A DNA stretch of 64,000 nucleotides, from assembly GCA_947466585.1 (NCBI GenBank), contig CANIEU010000001.1, forward strand, positions 174,414-238,413, written 5' to 3'. This DNA is from Fibrobacterota bacterium. Lineage in GTDB: Bacteria; Fibrobacterota; Fibrobacteria; UBA11236. Below the pieces are notes generated by a model. That model worked only from the letters and a program-made list of their open reading frames with translations. It had not been told where the DNA came from and made no database searches. Shown one piece after another: positions 1 to 8,476 of this stretch (positions within the stretch are counted from its first letter, which is position 1; each line of letters opens with the position of its first letter). A program made the translations under genes and the position numbers.

Positions 1-807
1 CTGTACTTCCAGAACCACCGGGAAAAGACCGCGGGCGAGCGCGAACTGCGCGAAGCCGGGGAAAAAGAGAAAGAAGCGTTGTGCCTCGAAGCCGAGGCCC
101 TGCGCGATTCCACGGAGTGGAAGGCCACCATCGAAAAGATCAAGGCGTTACAGGCGCGCTGGAAGGCTTCACCGCCCGCGCCGCGCCACCTCGACCAGGC
201 ACTATGGCACCGTTTCCGGAGCGCCTGTGACGCTTTTTTCGCCCGCCTGAAAGAAAACTCCGCAGGGCGCGACGAAGAACGGCTCGGAAACCTGCGGCTC
301 AAAACCGACCTGTGTTTCGCGGTCGAGATTTACAGTGGTGTTCCCGCAACCGATCCTGCAGCCCAGGCCGCCCGCGACGCGTGGGTCGAAGCACAACGTG
401 CCGCCGGGAACGGCGTACCCGAGTTCAATGCCGACTGGAACGCGCTCGCGAACAAGGTCAAGACGCTGCAAACGGAATGGCGCGGCATCGGTCCCACGCC
501 CCGCGAAGAGAACGACGCCGTGTGGGTGCGCTTCCAGCGCGCCTGCGACGTGTTTTTCGAAGAACAACGCCGCGCCAATCCGCGTCCGGGAGAAGACCCG
601 CAGCATAATCTCGACGAGAAGCTTGCGCTCATCGCCCATGCCGAGGAGCTGGCACTCGATCCCGCCCGCCGCCATGAGGCGTCGGTGGAAGAATTGCGGC
701 GCGACTGGAAACGCATCGGCCCCGTGCCGCGCGCCCAGTCCGATTACGTTTGGGACCGTTTCCACGCAGCATGCGAGGCCGCCGTGCCCCGCCGGCGCGG
801 AGAGTGA
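1..807 (+). CDS. DUF349 domain-containing protein, 5' end missing
   Basis: The reading frame is open from the first base of the window, so the true start lies to the left; 268 residues are visible. The visible part holds at least three DUF349-type units, each a helical stretch with a conserved tryptophan near the start and a W..F..A.D.FF-like core (for example around residues 35-75, 130-175 and 215-260). DUF349 proteins are coiled helical bundles of unknown biochemical role. The sequence is rich in Glu, Arg and Ala. A short hairpin followed by T residues ends the gene 98 nt before polA, so it is probably not co-transcribed with it. The family call is firm; no function can be given. Confidence 0.8.
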   Translation: MYFQNHREKTAGERELREAGEKEKEALCLEAEALRDSTEWKATIEKIKALQARWKASPPAPRHLDQALWHRFRSACDAFFARLKENSAGRDEERLGNLRLKTDLCFAVEIYSGVPATDPAAQAARDAWVEAQRAAGNGVPEFNADWNALANKVKTLQTEWRGIGPTPREENDAVWVRFQRACDVFFEEQRRANPRPGEDPQHNLDEKLALIAHAEELALDPARRHEASVEELRRDWKRIGPVPRAQSDYVWDRFHAACEAAVPRRRGE

Positions 808-811
808 AATC

Positions 812-834
812 GACCCATCTTTTCGGGTCTTTTT
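812..834 (+). terminator. Weak rho-independent terminator after the DUF349 gene
   Basis: GACCC (812-816) pairs with GGGTC (825-829) across an 8-nt loop, followed by five T residues. The stem is only 5 bp, so termination may be partial. Confidence 0.45.
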
Positions 835-905
835 CAGGGGTTTTCGGGTGATTTCGGGAGTTTTCTTTTCACGGTCCCACCGTGCTTAATTCCTAATTTC
901 ACCCC

Positions 906-3716
906 ATGCCTTCCCTGTACCTGATCGACGTTTCCGCAGTCGCTTACCGCTCCTTTTTCGCCTTCATCAAAACCCCGCTTAAGGTCAAGGTCGGGCCGCA
1001 CACGGGCCAGGAAACTTCGGCGCTTTTCGGGTTCGCCCAACACACGTTGCGCCTGTTGGCGGAGCGCAGGCCCGATTACATCGCCTTCGTCAAGGATCTG
1101 AAGGGCCCCACCATCCGACACGAGATGGACGAGAATTACAAGGCCCACCGCAAGCCCATGCCCGACGGACTGCAATCGCAGTTACCGCTGATCGACGCCT
1201 TCGTCGAAAAATCGGGTCTGCGCACGGTTTCGCTCAAGAGTTACGAAGCCGACGACGTGATGGCCACCCTGGCGGTGCAGGCTTGCGCGCGCGGATTTGA
1301 CACTTATATCGTGACACGCGACAAAGACATGATGCAGCTCGTCAACGACTGCATCTTCCTGTTCGAATTGGGCAAGCAGGGCGAACCGTCTCAGGTCGTC
1401 GACGCCGGCAAGGTGAAGGAAAAATGGGGCGTTGCTCCCGACCGCATCCGCGACCTCTTGTCGATCATGGGCGATAGTTCGGACAATGTCCCCGGCGTGG
1501 CCGGCATCGGCCCCAAGGGCGCGATCGAATTGCTCGAAACGTACGGCGATCTCGATGGCGTTCTCAAGAACAAAGGCAGCATCGCCAAAAAGGGCGTACG
1601 CGAAAAAGTCATCGCGCACGAAGAGGACGCGCGGCGCTCCATGGAACTGGTCACGCTGCATTGCAACCTCGAATTGCCGGTCACGTTGGACGATCTCGCC
1701 TGTCCCGGAATCAACGAAGAAGCGCTCAAAGAAATCCTGCTCGAATATGAATTGAAGAGCCTGATCAAGCTCCTCCCCGCAGCCAACGGCAAAACGCCGC
1801 CGAAGCACGAAGGCGCTCAGGAAGCCGAAGCGAGAAGGTCGGGAATCCCTGAATACGATTCTGCTCCGGGACTCGAGGAATCGTCGGTCTCCCGGCCCTC
1901 CGGGCCGCCGGGGGAATACGTGCTCGTCAACACCGTTTCTGCGCTCGCTGCGCTCGCGCAAGAACTCTCCGCGCACGGCACGCTCGCCGTCGACACCGAA
2001 ACCACCGGTCTCGACAACCGCACCGCCGGCCTCGTAGGCATTTGCCTCTGCGCCGAGGCGGGCAAAGCCTACTACGTGCCCATCGGCCACACCGAAGGTC
2101 CCAACATCTCGCTCGAAGAGGCCGCGCAGCTCTTGCTGCCGGTGTTTGAAGACCCCCAGCGCCTGCTCGTGTTCCACAACGCGCGTTACGACGTGACCAT
2201 CCTCAAACGGCACGGTCTGCTGCCGAAGAATTGGGACGCGCCCGGTAAAATGGCCGACACCATGATCGCCGCCTTCCTGTGCAACTCCGGAAGCCGCGAG
2301 ATTTCGCTCGACAGCTTGGCCCTGCGGCACTTCGGCCACACGATGATCCCGATCGAAGAACTAATCGGCAAAGGCAAAAACCAAAAAAGCTTCGCCGACG
2401 CTCCGCAGGACAAGGCCTGTGAATACGGGGCGGAGGACGCCGACTACACCTTGCGGTTGTGGCAAAACCTCGAAAAAGAACTGGAAGAAAAGCATCAAGG
2501 CGAATTGTTCCGCACCCTCGAGATGCCCCTACTGCCCGTGCTCATCGGCATGGAAGACACGGGCATCCTCGTCGACAAGCAACGCCTGCATGACCTCTCC
2601 CGCGACCTGAAAATCGAGATCGACCGGCTCGAATCCGAGATCCACGCCCATGCCGGCCGCGTATTCAACGTCGCGTCACCGGTGCAGTTGCAGCACGTGC
2701 TCTTCGTGGACCTCGGGCTGCAAACGGGAAAGAAGACGAAAACCGGATTCTCCACCGATGCGGCGGTACTGGAGAAACTCGAGGGCATGCATCCCATCGT
2801 TGCGGCGGTGCTAGAGTACCGTGAAGTCTCCAAGCTGCGCAGCACCTATGCGGAAACCCTGCCCGAACTGATCCGACCCGAGAGCGGTCGGGTGCATACC
2901 ACCTATTCGCAGGTGATTGCGGCCACGGGACGCCTCTCCAGCGTGAACCCCAACCTGCAGAACATTCCGATCCGCTCCGAACTGGGACGCAAGATCCGGG
3001 GCTGTTTCATCGCCGCTCCGGGCAAGGTGCTGCTCTGCGCCGACTATTCCCAGATTGAGTTGCGCATGCTCGCCCATCTCTGCGGTGACCCGGCCTTGCG
3101 CGAGGCCTATCAATACAACCTCGATATCCATGCCCGCACCGCGGCGGCACTCTACGGAGTGGACGAAGACAAGGTCACTTCCGAAATGCGCCGTGCCGCC
3201 AAGGTGGTGAATTTCGGCGTGCTCTACGGCATGGGTGCGCATCGTCTCGGCGGACAACTCAAAATCCCCTACGCCGAAGCCAAAAAAATCATCGACAACT
3301 ATTTCGCCACCTACGCGCGCGTGGACTCCTTCATCACCGAAACCGTGACCGAAGGCCGCGCGCGCGGTTATGTGGAAACCATCATGGGACGCCGCCGCTA
3401 TTTGCCGGAACTTCTGTCTGACAATCGCGTCTTCCGCGAAAACGCGGAGCGCATCGCCGCCAACACGCCGATTCAGGGCAGCGCCGCCGACTTGATCAAA
3501 ATCGCCATGATCCGCCTCCACGATAAACTCAAAGGCGGCGATCTGCCCTGCCAAATGTTGCTGCAGGTGCATGACGAACTTGTATTCGAAGTGGACGAAA
3601 GTGCGGTGGAGGCGGTGACAAAGCTCGTAAAGCAGGAAATGGAACACGCACTCGAATTGTCCGTTCCCCTGATCGCCGAAGTCGGCGTGGGTAAAACCTG
3701 GGTGGAAGCCAAGTGA
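906..3716 (+). CDS. polA: DNA polymerase I
   Basis: A 936-residue family A polymerase with all three classical parts. The N-terminal 5'-3' exonuclease domain (about 1-300) has the helix-hairpin-helix stretch GDSSDNVPGVAGIGPKG. The 3'-5' proofreading domain looks active: Exo I VDTETTGLD near 361, Exo II HNARYD near 423 and Exo III YGAEDADYTL near 506. The polymerase domain has motif A DYSQIELR near 713, motif B RRAAKVVNFGVLYG near 762 and motif C QVHDELVFE near 887. It fills gaps in repair and removes Okazaki primers. The ATG at 906 fits the family N-terminus (hydrophobic strand then D). It overlaps coaE by 4 nt, so the two are translationally coupled. Confidence 0.97.
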   Translation: MPSLYLIDVSAVAYRSFFAFIKTPLKVKVGPHTGQETSALFGFAQHTLRLLAERRPDYIAFVKDLKGPTIRHEMDENYKAHRKPMPDGLQSQLPLIDAFVEKSGLRTVSLKSYEADDVMATLAVQACARGFDTYIVTRDKDMMQLVNDCIFLFELGKQGEPSQVVDAGKVKEKWGVAPDRIRDLLSIMGDSSDNVPGVAGIGPKGAIELLETYGDLDGVLKNKGSIAKKGVREKVIAHEEDARRSMELVTLHCNLELPVTLDDLACPGINEEALKEILLEYELKSLIKLLPAANGKTPPKHEGAQEAEARRSGIPEYDSAPGLEESSVSRPSGPPGEYVLVNTVSALAALAQELSAHGTLAVDTETTGLDNRTAGLVGICLCAEAGKAYYVPIGHTEGPNISLEEAAQLLLPVFEDPQRLLVFHNARYDVTILKRHGLLPKNWDAPGKMADTMIAAFLCNSGSREISLDSLALRHFGHTMIPIEELIGKGKNQKSFADAPQDKACEYGAEDADYTLRLWQNLEKELEEKHQGELFRTLEMPLLPVLIGMEDTGILVDKQRLHDLSRDLKIEIDRLESEIHAHAGRVFNVASPVQLQHVLFVDLGLQTGKKTKTGFSTDAAVLEKLEGMHPIVAAVLEYREVSKLRSTYAETLPELIRPESGRVHTTYSQVIAATGRLSSVNPNLQNIPIRSELGRKIRGCFIAAPGKVLLCADYSQIELRMLAHLCGDPALREAYQYNLDIHARTAAALYGVDEDKVTSEMRRAAKVVNFGVLYGMGAHRLGGQLKIPYAEAKKIIDNYFATYARVDSFITETVTEGRARGYVETIMGRRRYLPELLSDNRVFRENAERIAANTPIQGSAADLIKIAMIRLHDKLKGGDLPCQMLLQVHDELVFEVDESAVEAVTKLVKQEMEHALELSVPLIAEVGVGKTWVEAK

Positions 3717-4321
3717 GCCTCCTGCTCGCGGTGACGGGCAACATCGCCTCGGGCAAGAGCTACGTCGCGGAGATGCTGCGCGAAAAAGGCTGCGCCCTGA
3801 TCGTGGCGGACAAGGTCGCGCACACGTTGTACGAATCCAATCCCGCCTTGGTGCGCGAAATCGCCCACGCCTTCGGCGACGATGTGCTGCGTGATAACGG
3901 AACCCTGGACCGGGCGCGTCTCGGGGCGATCGTGTTCGGTACCGCGACGGCCATGGAAAAGCTGAACACCCTAGTCCATCCGCATCTGGTGGCCGCAGTC
4001 CGCGAAGAAGTCGCTTCGGCGCGCACGGTGATGAACCAGGTGATCGTGGATGCTGCGCTCATTTTCGAGTGGGGTATCCAGAACGAATTCGACCACGTGA
4101 TCCTCGTGACTGCGCCAGAGCCCTTGCGTCTGGAGCGATTGCGCGCCCGCACGGGCCTGGGACGCGAAGATGCCGAGGCGCGCATCCGCATCCAGATGCC
4201 CGAAGAAGAAAAGCGGAAACTCGCCGCCATCGTGATCGAGAACGACGGCGACGAAGCAAGTCTACAACAAAAGGTCGACGCGGTGTGGGAAACTATTTCC
4301 GCGAGCCGGATCCCCGACTAA
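3713..4321 (+). CDS. coaE: Dephospho-CoA kinase
   Basis: A 202-residue P-loop kinase that phosphorylates the 3'-OH of dephospho-CoA in the last step of CoA synthesis. The P-loop TGNIASGKS is at residues 8-16, and the family motif around DAALIFEWG (about 113-121) matches the substrate-binding region. It starts with GTG inside the polA stop codon (GTGA, 4-nt overlap). A polA-coaE pairing is seen in several phyla. It converges on mqnC with only 3 nt between the stop codons, leaving no room for a classical terminator. Confidence 0.95.
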   Translation: MSLLLAVTGNIASGKSYVAEMLREKGCALIVADKVAHTLYESNPALVREIAHAFGDDVLRDNGTLDRARLGAIVFGTATAMEKLNTLVHPHLVAAVREEVASARTVMNQVIVDAALIFEWGIQNEFDHVILVTAPEPLRLERLRARTGLGREDAEARIRIQMPEEEKRKLAAIVIENDGDEASLQQKVDAVWETISASRIPD

Positions 4322-4324
4322 GCC

Positions 4325-5440
4325 CTACCCCTTCGGTGCCGCGGTCACCGTTTCCGGAAGCATCTCCGGATATTTTCCAAACTCGTAATTCATCGTGCGG
4401 CGCTTGGGTTCGAAACCGGCTTCGCGGATGAAGCGCTCCGCAGCGCGCATTGTTTTCAGGCCCGAAGACTTCAGCACGTTCTCTTCGATCACGATCGAAC
4501 TGATGTCGTTCCCGCCCGCCGTGAGGGCCAACTCCGCCAGCTCGCGGCCCATCACCATGATCGATACCTCGATGTTCGGGATATTGTCGAAGAACAGGCG
4601 CGACACCGCCAACAGGCGGAGGTACTCGCGACCCGTCACATGGCGGATGGGAAAGCGCTTCGTCTGCGCCTGAAACACCCACGGAATGAAGGAGCGGAAC
4701 CCGCCGGTCTTATCTTGCTGGTCGCGCAGCATGGTAAAATGTTCGACGATGTCTTCGGGCGTCTCCACCGAGCCAAACACGATGTTGCAGGAACCCGGCA
4801 GATCCAGTTTGTGGCACTCGCCCATCACCGCACACCAATCCGCGCCCGAAAGTTTTTTCGGGGAAAGCACGTCGCGCATGCGCTCCGTCAAAATCTCCGC
4901 GCCCGCACCGGGAACCGAACCCAGTCCGACTTCCTTGAGCTCGAACAACAACTCCGAAACGGTCAACCCGACGTTTTCGGCCAGGCGCTTCACCTCGATG
5001 GGCGACAGAGCGCGGATCGCAACACCGAAATGGTCGCGCAGCATGCGGAAGGCATCGGTGTAATAGGACAGCGGCAGTTTGGGGTTCACGCCGCCCTGAA
5101 AGAAGATCTGGTCCACGCCGAGAGTCATCGCCTCCTCGGTTTTTGCCGCGATCTGATCGAGGGACAACGTGTAACCGCGGTCGCTCTCGATTTCGTCCTT
5201 GAAGCTGCAGAACGTGCAATCCACGTCGCAGAAGTTGGTGTAGTTGATTACGCGGAACGCCGTGTAACTGACGTCCTTCGGGCCGTGCAGCACGTTGCGG
5301 CGCGCGTGTCCCGCGGCGATGATCGAAGTCCAGTCTTCGCTGGTCAACAGGGTGAGGGCGTCTGCGGGGCTGATCCGTCCGCCGGCGACGGCATGATCGA
5401 GAATCGCTTGGATAGGCTGTGTTTTGGGGTCGGTTTTCAC
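4325..5440 (-). CDS. mqnC: Cyclic dehypoxanthinyl futalosine synthase (radical SAM)
   Basis: A 371-residue radical SAM enzyme of the futalosine menaquinone pathway; it cyclises dehypoxanthine futalosine. The [4Fe-4S]-binding CxxxCxxC is CDVDCTFC near residues 69-76, preceded by NYTNF, a hallmark of the MqnC/MqnE group. FFQGGVNP and FIPWVFQ fit MqnC better than MqnE. It starts with GTG; the N-terminal stretch IQAILDHAVAGGRIS aligns with the usual MqnC start. Only 26 nt separate this start from the divergent maltokinase start, so promoters must overlap coding sequence. No other mqn gene is in the window. It implies menaquinone-based respiration. Confidence 0.92.
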   Translation of the reverse strand: MKTDPKTQPIQAILDHAVAGGRISPADALTLLTSEDWTSIIAAGHARRNVLHGPKDVSYTAFRVINYTNFCDVDCTFCSFKDEIESDRGYTLSLDQIAAKTEEAMTLGVDQIFFQGGVNPKLPLSYYTDAFRMLRDHFGVAIRALSPIEVKRLAENVGLTVSELLFELKEVGLGSVPGAGAEILTERMRDVLSPKKLSGADWCAVMGECHKLDLPGSCNIVFGSVETPEDIVEHFTMLRDQQDKTGGFRSFIPWVFQAQTKRFPIRHVTGREYLRLLAVSRLFFDNIPNIEVSIMVMGRELAELALTAGGNDISSIVIEENVLKSSGLKTMRAAERFIREAGFEPKRRTMNYEFGKYPEMLPETVTAAPKG

Positions 5441-5466
5441 GGCTCAAAAAGTAGATTCCAGAGCGC

Positions 5467-7008
5467 ATGCCCACGCCTTCCGCACTCTTGAATCTGATCG
5501 AGGATCCTTCGGACTCCTCTTTGGGTTCCACTTTAAAACGCGAAATTCTGCCCCGCTGGCTCCCCGAACGCCGCTGGTTCCGATCCAAGACCCGCGCGAT
5601 CCGATCGGTCGGTTTCGAAGCCGCCATTCCGCTGGAATCCGTTGCGGTCCTTTGCGTGGTCCGTCTCGAATTTACCGATGGCGAAACGGAAGACTATCTG
5701 CTGCCGCTCGCACTCGAAACGCCTATAAATGCGGAGACGCTTCCCGTGGCGGCGCGCATCACTTCTGTGGACACAGCAGATGGCGAAAGCATGCTCATCG
5801 ACGGTTGTTGGCATCCCGCATTCCGCACGGCATTGTACGCGCGCCTTTTAAATACGAATCCCGTGACAGTGCAAACAGAAGGTCTGATCGAGGTACTGCG
5901 CGGGCGGCCCGTATCCTCGGCTGCCTTCGTATTCGCCGCACACACCGGCTCACTCACCGCCTCGCGCGTCTTGTCCGCGGAACAAAGCAACACCTCGATC
6001 GTTTATGGCACCGGACACGACGCGGTCTTCGTGAAACTCTACCGCAAGCTCGAAGCAGGCATCCATCCCGAACCCGAGATGCTACGATTTCTGCGCGAGC
6101 AAACCGCCTACCGCAATGTCCCGGAATATTTTTCGGCACTGGAATGGAACTCTCCGCAAGCAACCCGAACCACACTCGCACTCGCTCAGGAGTTTCTCCC
6201 GAACGGAATCGATGCCTGGGAGCATGTGCTCGCATCCCTGCGTGCGGCGAGCGATTTGCTGGACGGGTCGGTTCCCGACGACCTGCTTGCTCTCGTTGGT
6301 CGAATGGGCCGCCGAGTAGGTGAACTCCATGCCGCTCTGGGTTCCCGCGCCGACCTCCCCGATTTTGCACCGGAACCCTTCACCGCAGCAGACGATGCGA
6401 TTTTGCGTGGCGAAACGCGGACGCGTCTGGAAGAGACCCTCGGCCGACTCGCCGACGAGAACCATGCCATGCCCGCCGAAACCGCTGCAGCGGCGCGCAC
6501 GGTACTTGAACAGGGTGATGCGCTCCGACGCATTTTGGAGCCGGCCGCTGATCAGAATTCCGCAGGCTTTAAGACCCGTACCCACGGCGATCTCCATCTC
6601 GGCCAGATGTTGGTGGAGCGAGACGACCTTCGCATTCTCGATTTCGAGGGAGAGCCCGGACGTCCACTGCAAGCGGCACGCGTCAAACGGTCTCCGCTGC
6701 GCGATGTCGCGGGGATGCTCCGGTCCTTTCATTATGCGACGTATGTGATCGGACGCGAACGAGGTCCTGACCGAAGCGATTTACAATCCCTGCGCTTGGG
6801 CGAATCTTTTCTGGCAGGGTATTTCTCTACCGTGGATTCCGCGAAGCTTCTTCCAGTTCAATATGGGGAGCGCCGCAAATTGCTCGGATTATTCCTCCTG
6901 GAGAAAGCGCTTTACGAGTTGCAATACGAATGGAACAATCGCCCCGACTGGGCCGTGATTCCTCTGCGCGGCCTTCAGGCGATCTCCTCCGCAATTACAA
7001 ACAGGTAA
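5467..7008 (+). CDS. mak: Maltokinase-like phosphotransferase
   Basis: A 513-residue protein with the aminoglycoside-phosphotransferase-like fold of maltokinases, which make maltose 1-phosphate for the GlgE alpha-glucan pathway. The N-terminus LPERRWFRSKTRAI matches the maltokinase cap region. The catalytic loop THGDLHLGQM lies near residue 371, and the metal-binding DFEGEPGRP near 391 is followed by KRSPLRDVAGMLRSFHYA, close to a signature of the family and of the kinase half of TreS-Mak fusions. It is free-standing here, and neither glgE nor treS is visible. It is divergent from mqnC. Trehalose or maltose as the physiological source is inferred. Confidence 0.85.
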   Translation: MPTPSALLNLIEDPSDSSLGSTLKREILPRWLPERRWFRSKTRAIRSVGFEAAIPLESVAVLCVVRLEFTDGETEDYLLPLALETPINAETLPVAARITSVDTADGESMLIDGCWHPAFRTALYARLLNTNPVTVQTEGLIEVLRGRPVSSAAFVFAAHTGSLTASRVLSAEQSNTSIVYGTGHDAVFVKLYRKLEAGIHPEPEMLRFLREQTAYRNVPEYFSALEWNSPQATRTTLALAQEFLPNGIDAWEHVLASLRAASDLLDGSVPDDLLALVGRMGRRVGELHAALGSRADLPDFAPEPFTAADDAILRGETRTRLEETLGRLADENHAMPAETAAAARTVLEQGDALRRILEPAADQNSAGFKTRTHGDLHLGQMLVERDDLRILDFEGEPGRPLQAARVKRSPLRDVAGMLRSFHYATYVIGRERGPDRSDLQSLRLGESFLAGYFSTVDSAKLLPVQYGERRKLLGLFLLEKALYELQYEWNNRPDWAVIPLRGLQAISSAITNR

Positions 7009-7135
7009 CGAACCCGTAAAAAACAACGGTTGTGGGTGTTTGCGCATCGTTGGTGCGATTTTTCACCTGAATTCACGTTTTTTCATATTGCTTTTGCAAT
7101 CTGATGTAAGGCAACTGACAACGCGGAAGAGCTCT

Positions 7136-7160
7136 TAGGGGAAAATTCCGGTCCCCCCTA
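7136..7160 (+). other. Hairpin in the leader upstream of the Cfa gene
   Basis: TAGGGG (7136-7141) can pair with CCCCTA (7155-7160). It lies in the AT-richer 289-nt gap between the maltokinase and the Cfa-type gene. I recognise no riboswitch consensus. The rest of the gap shows nothing clear apart from AT-rich tracts that could hold a promoter. Confidence 0.25.
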
Positions 7161-7297
7161 CTTTCAATTTCCCGGGGGCCTTAATTAGTTTGAGAAGGTT
7201 CCTTCGTCCGATGTTTTTTTCCGGGCTTAAATGTTGGGCTTTACCGTCCATCAAAAAACCCGATACCTTGAAGTAACCTGAAGCCACGGAAATTTCC

Positions 7298-8467
7298 ATG
7301 ATGACAGGCATCCAACAAGACGGAACGTCCACCACCGCGGCAGTGAGCGGTTCGGAAAAATCCATTCGGGAGTTTCTCGCCATCGCGGACATCCGCGTCG
7401 GCGGAGACCGTCCTTGGGATATCCACGTTCACAATCCCGAATTCTACACACGCTTTCTGGCACAGGGCACCCTCGGGCTCGGCGAAGCCTACATGGATGG
7501 TTGCTGGGACAGCCCGCGGCTTGACGAGTGCTTCAACAAAGCCATGAGCGCGCGGCTGGAAGATAAGCTGCGGCTCAACTGGGCGCTGGCAGTCGACCTG
7601 CTGAAATCGCGGTTGTTGAATCGTCAAAACAAGGCGCGCTCGAAAACCGTCGCAAAGATGCATTACGATCTCGGAAACGAGTTTTACCGGGACATGCTCG
7701 ATCCGCGCATGCAATACACCTGCGCCTACTGGAGCGGCCCCACCAAGCCGACCACCCTCGCCGAAGCGCAAGACGCCAAGCTCGATCTCGTGTGCCGTAA
7801 GCTCGGTCTCAAGCCCGGCATGACGGTGTTGGAGCTGGGGTGCGGATGGGGCGGGTTCGCGCATTTTGCTGCCGAAAAATACGGCTGTCACGTCACCGCC
7901 TACAACATCTCCGAAGAACAGGTCGCCTACGCCCGCGAGTACAACAAGGACCTTCCCGTCGAAATCCGCCTGCAGGATTACCGCGAGGCGGAAGGGACTT
8001 ACGACCGCGTCGTTTCCATCGGCATGTGCGAACATGTGGGTATGCGCAACTTCCGGGTCTTTTTTGAGACCATCCACCGCAGCCTCAAGGAAGACGGCAT
8101 GGCCCTGGTGCACACCATTGGCGGCAACCGTTCGGTCACCAACATCGAACCGTGGCTGGGCAAGTACATCTTCCCGCATGCCATGCTGCCGTCTATCGCG
8201 CAGCTCAATAACGCCATGGAAGGCCTATTCACGGTGGAGGATTGGCACAACATCGGCGCCGACTACGACAAGACGCTGATGGCTTGGTGGGAAAATTTCG
8301 AACGCAACTGGCCGAAACACAAAGAGGTTCACGGCGATCGTTTTTACCGCATGTGGGTCTACTATCTCGCGCTCTGCGCCGGTTCCTTCCGTGCGCGCAA
8401 GAACCAGCTCTGGCAGATGGTGATCTCGAAAAACGGCTTACCCGGCGGCTACGCGACGGTGCGGTAG
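7298..8467 (+). CDS. cfa: Cyclopropane-fatty-acyl-phospholipid synthase family methyltransferase
   Basis: A 389-residue SAM-dependent enzyme that adds a one-carbon unit to the double bond of phospholipid acyl chains. The SAM-binding motif LELGCGWGG is near residues 177-185, preceded by HYDLGNEFY. The family motifs MCEHVG and HTIGG are present, and the C-terminal half (KYIFPHAMLPS, DWHNIGADYD, TLMAWWENF, CAGSFRARKNQLWQ) follows the E. coli Cfa pattern closely. A start at the first of two consecutive ATGs was chosen. The next gene, an FAD reductase-like enzyme, starts 9 nt downstream. That pairing raises the possibility that the product is a methyl-branched rather than a cyclopropane chain. Confidence 0.9.
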   Translation: MMTGIQQDGTSTTAAVSGSEKSIREFLAIADIRVGGDRPWDIHVHNPEFYTRFLAQGTLGLGEAYMDGCWDSPRLDECFNKAMSARLEDKLRLNWALAVDLLKSRLLNRQNKARSKTVAKMHYDLGNEFYRDMLDPRMQYTCAYWSGPTKPTTLAEAQDAKLDLVCRKLGLKPGMTVLELGCGWGGFAHFAAEKYGCHVTAYNISEEQVAYAREYNKDLPVEIRLQDYREAEGTYDRVVSIGMCEHVGMRNFRVFFETIHRSLKEDGMALVHTIGGNRSVTNIEPWLGKYIFPHAMLPSIAQLNNAMEGLFTVEDWHNIGADYDKTLMAWWENFERNWPKHKEVHGDRFYRMWVYYLALCAGSFRARKNQLWQMVISKNGLPGGYATVR

Positions 8468-8476
8468 GGCGCGCGC

